The notes under the pieces are model-generated. The model worked only from the letters and a program-made list of their open reading frames with translations. It searched no databases and had not been told where the DNA came from. A program made the position numbers and the translations under genes. Positions 25,266-30,664 of a stretch of 30,664 bases of DNA are shown piece after piece (the first letter of the stretch is position 1; every line of letters begins with the position of its first letter). The stretch is from positions 1 to 30,664 of the forward strand of contig SKOZ01000043.1 in the NCBI GenBank assembly GCA_007119795.1. Direction: 5' to 3'. Source of the DNA: Planctomycetales bacterium. Lineage in GTDB: Bacteria > Planctomycetota > Planctomycetia > Pirellulales > Thermoguttaceae.

Positions 25266-26627
25266 GTGTCCGCAGCGAACCATCCCCTCAACGTCAATCG
25301 CCGGCAGTTCCTCCAGCGCGGCAGCTCGACTGCCGCCGGCGCGGTCCTCCTCGCCGGCGGCGTACCGGCCGTCCACGCCGCCGAGGACCATACCATCCGC
25401 CTGGCCCTGCTCGGGTGCGGGGGGCGGGGCGCCGGCGCGGTGGGCAACGCCCTGAGGATCGAGGATCAGGGACCGATCCGGCTCTACGCGTTGGCGGACG
25501 TCCACGGGGGATCCGTGGAGCGGGCCTACAATGCGATCGCCAACGAATTCGAGGAGAAGGTCGACGTGCCGGAGGAGCGGAGGTTCGTCGGCTTCGACGC
25601 CTACAAGAAAGCCATCGACCTGCTGCGCCCCGGCGACGTCGCCCTGTGCACGACGCGGTCCTACATCCGCCCCCTGCACGTCGAGTACGCCGTGGCCAAG
25701 GGGATCAACGTCTTCATGGAGAAGCCCTTCGCTTCCGATCCGGGCGGCCTGCACCGTATGCTGCGCGCCGCTGAGGAGTCGGAGAAGAAGGGTCTGAAGA
25801 TCGCGGCGGGGCTGCAGTGCCGGCACTCACCCGCCCGGGCGGCGCTCATTGACAAGATCAACAGCGGCGAGATGGGCGAGCTCCAGTACGTCCGCGCCAA
25901 CCGCCTCACCGGCCGCCGCTGGTTGGCCGATCAGGGCGAAAGGGCCAATGACCTCATGGAGCAGCTCCAGTTCGGCAGGTCCCAACTCTTCTGGGTCGGG
26001 TCCGGGCACATGGTCGACAACCTCATCCACCAGATCGACGAGTGCTGCTGGATCATGGACGCCTGGCCGGTCACCTGCCACGGCATGGGCGGGCGCGAAG
26101 TGGGGAGTACGGACCGCGGCCAGAACATCGACACCTACTCGATGGAGTACACCTTCCCGGACGGCAGAAAGGCCTTCTGCGGCTTCCGCCGCGCCCAGGA
26201 CGGGCACTACGAGTTCGCCACCTTCGTCCACTGCGCGAAGAAGGCCGGGCAGTTCTCCGGCGACATCCACGCGGCAACGGTCCACATGTTCAAGGACCAT
26301 CGCATTGCCGACGACAACATCGAATGGTCGCCTGTGCGCGACGCGCATAGCCCCTGGGACTACCAGTGGATCGACTTCATCGAGGCCATCCGCAGCGACA
26401 AGCCCTTCAACCAGGCGAAGCGGGCCGTCTATGCCGACTACGCCTCGCTCATGGGGCGCGCTGCCGCCCACTACAACCGCCTCGTCACCTGGGACGAGGT
26501 GGTCAACTCGCAGTTCCAGTTCTGCGACTACCTCGACGAACTGAGCTACGACAGCCCGGCACCCGTCGAGGCCGACGAGGACGGCTTCTTCCCCTCGCCG
26601 GTTGCCGGTGAGTGGAAGGAACTGTAG
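25266..26627 (+). CDS. Exported Gfo/Idh/MocA-family oxidoreductase
   Basis: A 453-residue NAD(P)-dependent dehydrogenase-type protein with a twin-arginine signal (NRRQFLQRG at 11-19, hydrophobic AAGAVLLAGGV, cleavage near AHAAED). The Rossmann loop is LLGCGGRG (48-55), Asp78 (ALADVHG) should bind the ribose, and EKP is at 152-154. The second domain has VDNLIHQIDECCWIMD, replacing the common DxGxHxxD with a longer-side-chain version, so the active site may be tuned differently. It belongs to the long planctomycete group that keeps insertions in the C-terminal domain (WSPVRDAHSPWDYQWIDFIEAI). GTG at 25266 has only a weak GAG upstream. It is followed by another exported dehydrogenase 339 bp on. 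The substrate is unknown. Confidence 0.92.
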   Translation: MSAANHPLNVNRRQFLQRGSSTAAGAVLLAGGVPAVHAAEDHTIRLALLGCGGRGAGAVGNALRIEDQGPIRLYALADVHGGSVERAYNAIANEFEEKVDVPEERRFVGFDAYKKAIDLLRPGDVALCTTRSYIRPLHVEYAVAKGINVFMEKPFASDPGGLHRMLRAAEESEKKGLKIAAGLQCRHSPARAALIDKINSGEMGELQYVRANRLTGRRWLADQGERANDLMEQLQFGRSQLFWVGSGHMVDNLIHQIDECCWIMDAWPVTCHGMGGREVGSTDRGQNIDTYSMEYTFPDGRKAFCGFRRAQDGHYEFATFVHCAKKAGQFSGDIHAATVHMFKDHRIADDNIEWSPVRDAHSPWDYQWIDFIEAIRSDKPFNQAKRAVYADYASLMGRAAAHYNRLVTWDEVVNSQFQFCDYLDELSYDSPAPVEADEDGFFPSPVAGEWKEL

Positions 26628-26966
26628 GCTCAGGCGATAGCGTGCCGGGCCGCGGTGCGGGTGCAGCGAGCCGCGACCGGTGCCGCGGCGACCAGTGCCC
26701 CCCGCTCCGGCGGGGCGTGCGGAATCGCGCGTTGGTGGCACGGCACGACCGGCGGCGCACCGCACCGGCAGACATTCCGCTTGGAGATTCGAGGACGAGG
26801 GCGGCTGCCAGCCTCCGCCTTTCTTGGAAGGGGGCCGCCGCCCCGTCGGCGCAGCCGGGCGGCGGGTCGGTGGCGATTGCCAACGCCGTCACCGCCCGGT
26901 ACGGCTGAACATAGCCCCCGAGCGGAAGTCCCTTAACGACCGAACCAACGACTCCGGAGCCGAACC
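26628..26966. other. Non-coding gap between two exported dehydrogenases
   Basis: About 340 GC-rich bases. Frames are open on both strands, but none has a recognisable fold, signal or ribosome site. I see no clear promoter or hairpin with T-run. Confidence 0.4.
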
Positions 26967-28286
26967 GTGCAATCCCCCCGATCCACCCGCCGCGCGTTCT
27001 TCAAGATTTCCGCCGGCGCCGTCGCCGGCACGGCGACGGTTCCCTACGTCTTCACTGCCGACGCCGAGGAGGCGGCGAAGCCCCGCTCCGCCAACGACCG
27101 CCTTCGCATCGGCTGCATCGGCATGCGCTATCAGGGGACGGTTGTCGCCGAAAAGGCCCGCGACTACGGCGACATCGTCGCCATCTGCGACGTCGACCGG
27201 CACGTCCGCGAGCAGGCCCGGGCGAGTTTCGGCAGCACGCCGGCCATCTTCGAGGACTACCGGCAATTGCTCGACCGCCAGGACGTCGACGTGGTCACGA
27301 TCGGCACGCCCGACCACTGGCACGCCAAGATGGTGATCGACGCCTGCCGCGCCGGCAAGGACATTTACGTGGAGAAGCCCCTCACACTCACCGTCGCCGA
27401 GGGCCACGAGATCGAGAAGGTGGTCCGCGAGACGGGCCGCGTCGTGCAGGTCGGCTCCTGGCAGCGGAGCGACAGCCGCTTCCGCCTCGCCGTGGAGATG
27501 GTCCGCCAGGGGCGGATCGGCGAGCTCCGCCGCGTCGAAGTCGTGCTGGGCAAGAACGTCACCGGCGGCCCCTTCCCGGTGCGGCCGGTGCCCGGCCACC
27601 TGAACTGGGACCTCTGGCAGGGGCCGACGCCCGACGTCCCCTACATCGAGGAGCGCTGCCACTACACGTTCCGCTGGTGGGAGGAGTACTCCGGCGGGCA
27701 GATGACCGATTGGGGCGCGCACCATCTCGACATCGCCCAGTGGGGCACCGGCATGGAGCACTCCGGGCCGGTGGAGATCGAGGGTACGGCCACCTTTCCC
27801 GACATCCCCAACGGCTACAACGTGGCCATCGATTTCCAGGCCCGCTACCTCTATCCCAACGGCGTGGAAATGGTCGTGCTCGACACAGGCCGCAACGGCA
27901 TCCTCTTCGAGGGGACCGAGGGGCGGATCTTCGTCAACCGCGGCACGGTCGCCGGCAGACCCGTCGACGACCTGGCCGACGATCCCCTGCCCCGCGAGCG
28001 CTACCGCCTCTACCCCCACGATAACCTCTCCCGGCCGCCCCGGGCGGGCAAGCTCGACGGGATCGTCAACCACATGGGCAACTTCTTCGACTGCATCGCC
28101 AGTCGCGAGCTGCCCATCGCCGACGTCTTCACGCAGCACCGTTCCGTGGTCACCTGCCACCTGGGGAACATCGCCATGAAGCTGGGCCGCAAGCTCCGCT
28201 GGGATCCGGAAAGGGAGCGGTTCGTGGACGACGAGGAGGCCAACCGCCACCTCCGCCGCGAGCAGAGGTCGCCCTATACCGTCTGA
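26967..28286 (+). CDS. Exported Gfo/Idh/MocA-family oxidoreductase
   Basis: A 439-residue dehydrogenase-type protein with a twin-arginine signal (STRRAFFKISAGAVAG at 6-21, cleavage near 32-36). The nucleotide loop reads GCIGMRYQG (49-57); the family usually has GMGGRG here, so Arg54 stands where a glycine is common. Asp75 (AICDVD) and EKP (136-138) are kept, as is TPDHWH. The C-terminal domain has the conserved TDWGAHHLDIAQW, with the expected Asp/His residues, and PVPGHLNWDLWQGP, typical of planctomycete members. GTG at 26967 lies eight bases after GGAG. It is the last of the exported sugar-enzyme genes on this strand; about 240 bases further on lies a strong hairpin. The substrate is unknown. 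Confidence 0.92.
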   Translation: MQSPRSTRRAFFKISAGAVAGTATVPYVFTADAEEAAKPRSANDRLRIGCIGMRYQGTVVAEKARDYGDIVAICDVDRHVREQARASFGSTPAIFEDYRQLLDRQDVDVVTIGTPDHWHAKMVIDACRAGKDIYVEKPLTLTVAEGHEIEKVVRETGRVVQVGSWQRSDSRFRLAVEMVRQGRIGELRRVEVVLGKNVTGGPFPVRPVPGHLNWDLWQGPTPDVPYIEERCHYTFRWWEEYSGGQMTDWGAHHLDIAQWGTGMEHSGPVEIEGTATFPDIPNGYNVAIDFQARYLYPNGVEMVVLDTGRNGILFEGTEGRIFVNRGTVAGRPVDDLADDPLPRERYRLYPHDNLSRPPRAGKLDGIVNHMGNFFDCIASRELPIADVFTQHRSVVTCHLGNIAMKLGRKLRWDPERERFVDDEEANRHLRREQRSPYTV

Positions 28287-28525
28287 CGGGGCGACGCGCG
28301 GCGGGCTCGGGCGTTATGGCATCCGCCAGCCGGTTCGAGTCGTTGGCTTGCCCGCGTACCCACACGATTCCTTCCACACGGGCCGTATGGAGTACGTCGA
28401 CCGACCGCAGCTCCATGCCGCGCTTCGGAAAAAGGAGGGGCGCGGAGTGGCCCCCTGTCACGGCGGCGCCCTCCACGGTGGCGATGCGGATCATCGCGGT
28501 GTTTCCCCGCTACCCCTAGCTCTCC

Positions 28526-28556
28526 ACGCCGGCGTTCCGGTTCGGCACGCCCGCGT
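28526..28556 (-). terminator. Strong hairpin downstream of the thioredoxin-fold gene
   Basis: Fourteen-base arms pair at twelve positions around a three-base loop, starting seven bases after the stop of the minus-strand gene. There is no T-run, so it may act with another factor or from both sides, since the plus-strand dehydrogenase points toward it. Confidence 0.4.
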
Positions 28557-28563
28557 CGCGTAA

Positions 28564-30462
28564 TCACTCGAGCGCTTCTTTGATGGCGGCTTCCAGCTCG
28601 GGGGCGCGGATGTTGCGATGGATGACGCGCCCCTGCTTGTCGACGAGGACCATCGTGGGGATGGTGAAGATGCCCATCTCATTGGCCGGGCGGCTGTCGA
28701 GCCCCCCCTCCTCGAAGATCTGCGGCCAGGGGAGGCGGTTCTGCCCGAGGAACGTGGAGAGGTCTTTGGCATCGTGGTCCAGGCTCACCCCGATGATGCT
28801 GAAGCCGGCATTACCGTATTTATTGACCAGCTCGCGGAGCGTCGGCAGGACGGCGCGGCTGGGCTCGCTCCAGGTGGCCCAATAGTGGATGAGCACCACC
28901 CGCCCGCGAAGCCGGGCAAGGTCCACGGTCTCTCCGGAGACCCCCGGCCCGCGGACCGTGATCGGCTTCCCTTCCGACTCGAGCCGCCTCTGGGCTCCGG
29001 CCGCCTTGGCGGCTTCCGCCGATTCGGGAAAGTTCTTCACGATCTGCCGGTACCAATTCAAGGCCTCGTCCTCTTCGTCGGCGAACTCCTTGGTCATCGC
29101 CAACTGGAGCATCGCCTCCGAGGCGTCGGGGCTCTTGGGATACGCGTCGACGAAGTCCTCGAGACTGGTCAGCCAGTCCTCCTGAATCTGGGCGTAGTCG
29201 GGCTTGGGTTCCGACTGGCGGAGGACGAACTCGGCGGTCATCTCTCGGAAGCGGACGTAGGCTGCCAGGTCGCGATCCTCGGGCCGGGCTCGCAGCCGCT
29301 CGTAGAGGGCGGCCAGGCGATCCACCCCCTCGGGATAGTCGCCCATGAGGACGGCTCCGCTCACCATGTCGGCCAACTGCCGCAGCCACATGGCCCGCTC
29401 GTCGGACGCGCCGGCCCCTTCGGCCAACTGCTCGAGAAGGTCGGCGCGTCGGGCGGCCAGCCGGGCCATCTCTCGGGAATCTTCGGCGGAGGCCATCGAG
29501 CGGTCGAGGGCCTCCAGTTCGGAAAGGAGCTTCTGAGTGGCTTCGGCCAATCCGTCTCCTGCTGCCGCCCCGGCCGCCGCGGCGGGCTGGAAGAACGTGC
29601 TGGCCGCCGCCAGCGCCTCCCCGTCGACGTCGACTTGCGGCAGGTCGATGATTCGCCAGCCCTCGCCGACGCGGACCAGGGTGCCCAGAAAGATCTGGCT
29701 GGAGGTCCCTTCGGTATCGACCAGGGCTGTAGCGTTCTCGTAGACGTGGACGTCCTTCGTGGAACCATCGGTGCCCGAGGGAACCGTTCCGGGACGGCTG
29801 ACGCTGAGCTGCAGCCAACGGCTCGCCCGCCCCACCGACTGCTGCTGGGCGGCCGCCTCGACGAACCGCGCGGCCAGATTGCTGATCCGTTCGCCAAGTT
29901 GTTCGGCCATCGCTTCCCCGAGGCCGAGCTCCGCCAACTCGGCGGCCTTGAGGGTCAGTGGAGCGAAGCGGTCGGCATCGCGCTGCGCCAGGGCGGCTAC
30001 CACCTCCGCGGAGAGCTCCTCGGGCGAGATTGCCTTCCAGGTGTCGATCTTGCCGTTCCCCGTGCGGTCAATGCCCCACCGCGTCCCCGCCGTGTTGAAC
30101 CAACGGAACTCGTTGGCCTCGCCGTCATAGTTCGAATCGATATCGCGGTAAACTTCCACGCCCTCCTTGAAGTAGCTCCACTGGTCGACGATGTTGTCGC
30201 CGTTGGTATCTACGAAACGACGGAGAATCGTCCCGGCGGCGTTCTCCACCACCCAACCCACGCCGCCGTTCATCCGCTCGGCCCGGATGCGACACCGGGC
30301 GGCCTCCTCGGCGGTGGGCCGGTCGTACTCCACCTCCTGAGTGGGGGTTAACTGGAGGGCCTCAGAGGCCGTTGGTGTGGATGCGTGAGCCACGCCCCAC
30401 GACAGAAACAGTCCCACGGTCCAACAACCGACGATCCATGCGGTGAACTGCGACCTGGCCAT
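28564..30462 (-). CDS. Exported protein with Ca-loop-like repeats and cysteine-less TlpA-type thioredoxin domain
   Basis: A 632-residue exported protein. A signal peptide covers about 1-27 (WIVGCWTVGLFLSWGVAHA). Residues 85-142 carry three Asp/Asn-rich loops (DTNGDNIVDQW, DIDSNYDGEANEF, DRTGNGKIDTW) like calcium-binding EF-hand or dockerin loops. The middle is helical (coiled coil about 320-370, TPR-like about 440-490 with AMLQLAMTKEFADEEDEALNWY). The last 135 residues are a TlpA/ResA/AhpC-type thioredoxin fold (VVLIHYWATW, then FSIIGVSLDHD and IPTMVLVDKQGRVIHRN), but the WCxxC site reads WSEPS with Ser532 and Ser535, so it cannot do dithiol chemistry. ATG at 30462 follows GAGGAG by ten bases; 32 further upstream codons are open but unlikely. 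Confidence 0.9.
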   Translation of the reverse strand: MARSQFTAWIVGCWTVGLFLSWGVAHASTPTASEALQLTPTQEVEYDRPTAEEAARCRIRAERMNGGVGWVVENAAGTILRRFVDTNGDNIVDQWSYFKEGVEVYRDIDSNYDGEANEFRWFNTAGTRWGIDRTGNGKIDTWKAISPEELSAEVVAALAQRDADRFAPLTLKAAELAELGLGEAMAEQLGERISNLAARFVEAAAQQQSVGRASRWLQLSVSRPGTVPSGTDGSTKDVHVYENATALVDTEGTSSQIFLGTLVRVGEGWRIIDLPQVDVDGEALAAASTFFQPAAAAGAAAGDGLAEATQKLLSELEALDRSMASAEDSREMARLAARRADLLEQLAEGAGASDERAMWLRQLADMVSGAVLMGDYPEGVDRLAALYERLRARPEDRDLAAYVRFREMTAEFVLRQSEPKPDYAQIQEDWLTSLEDFVDAYPKSPDASEAMLQLAMTKEFADEEDEALNWYRQIVKNFPESAEAAKAAGAQRRLESEGKPITVRGPGVSGETVDLARLRGRVVLIHYWATWSEPSRAVLPTLRELVNKYGNAGFSIIGVSLDHDAKDLSTFLGQNRLPWPQIFEEGGLDSRPANEMGIFTIPTMVLVDKQGRVIHRNIRAPELEAAIKEALE

Positions 30463-30581
30463 GTTCCGAGAGCTCCTCTCTCCTGCGGTTTCCGCGGCGT
30501 TTTCACGTCCAAGACAAAGGGAAGACTGCCCCTCCCACGCCGCCTGCGGGCACGGCAAGGGGTTGGTGACCGATCCGGCGG

Positions 30582-30612
30582 ATTATAGAGGATTATCCGG
30601 GTGGGAATGCAA
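30582..30612 (-). promoter_or_regulatory. Promoter of the thioredoxin-fold gene
   Basis: On the minus strand a perfect TATAAT (30582-30587) lies about 120 bases before the ATG. The best -35 is TTGCAT (30607-30612) at a long 19-base spacing, so the -10 is the stronger part of this call. The rest of the window to 30664 holds nothing I can name. Confidence 0.5.
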
Positions 30613-30664
30613 TCGCATTTTCGAGGGGGGCCGAGCGGTTTTCTTGCCCCTCCTCCCCTCGCGC

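Noticed and set aside
28150..28494. Minus-strand frame of 114 codons after the thioredoxin-fold gene
   Set aside because: The first 60 residues look fairly protein-like, but it runs antisense into the end of a conserved dehydrogenase gene, has no ribosome site and lies beyond a strong hairpin.
28618..30351. Long plus-strand open frame of 577 codons across the thioredoxin-fold gene
   Set aside because: Antisense to a gene with clear signal and fold; its product has no domain and a biased Gly/Leu/Val composition.
1..30664. CRISPR array, insertion sequence, prophage or tRNA genes
   Set aside because: I found no regularly spaced repeats, transposase or integrase motifs, phage structural genes or cloverleaf-like sequences.

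Overview
The window looks like chromosomal DNA from a GC-rich planctomycete, probably Pirellulales-like (inferred from gene content, not from a search). Supporting signs are several exported Gfo/Idh/MocA dehydrogenases with twin-arginine signals, a very large exported protein that joins a hydrazine-synthase-alpha-like beta-propeller and a CxxCH haem motif to HEAT repeats, a FloA-type flotillin, loosely spaced single-gene transcription units, and a dnaA gene that does not sit beside dnaN. I see no rRNA, tRNA, CRISPR array, insertion sequence or prophage.

Layout. 1-5.2 kb: the end of an unknown gene coupled to a membrane VWA/GATase-like protein, a convergent HAD phosphatase, a small lipoprotein, an extremely acidic small protein and a purine nucleoside phosphorylase. 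5.2-9.5 kb: a methyltransferase, the decayed C-terminus of a GH16 glycosidase, an exported Gfo/Idh dehydrogenase and, divergently, an exported N-acylglucosamine/cellobiose 2-epimerase-like protein. 9.5-13.7 kb: ATP sulfurylase and dnaA are divergent across a 741-bp non-coding region with strong promoters, one near-consensus DnaA box and several inverted repeats, which makes it a candidate replication origin; 5-formyl-THF cyclo-ligase converges on dnaA. 14.2-15.8 kb: floA and a small cysteine-rich zinc-ribbon-like protein. 15.8-28.3 kb: the giant haem/propeller/HEAT protein, then, divergently, two exported FucI-like sugar isomerase homologues flanking a single-pass membrane protein, then two more exported Gfo/Idh dehydrogenases. 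28.5-30.5 kb: an exported protein with calcium-loop-like repeats and a thioredoxin fold that has lost both active-site cysteines.

Taken together, six predicted exported sugar-transforming enzymes (three dehydrogenases, one epimerase, two isomerase-like proteins) lie in one 22-kb stretch, next to an exported c-haem candidate. This suggests sugar interconversion and oxidation outside the cytoplasm. The individual family calls are mostly solid; the idea that the proteins act together is inference. The other points most worth checking are the candidate origin with an altered DnaA recognition motif and a purine nucleoside phosphorylase whose base-recognition Asn is Asp.
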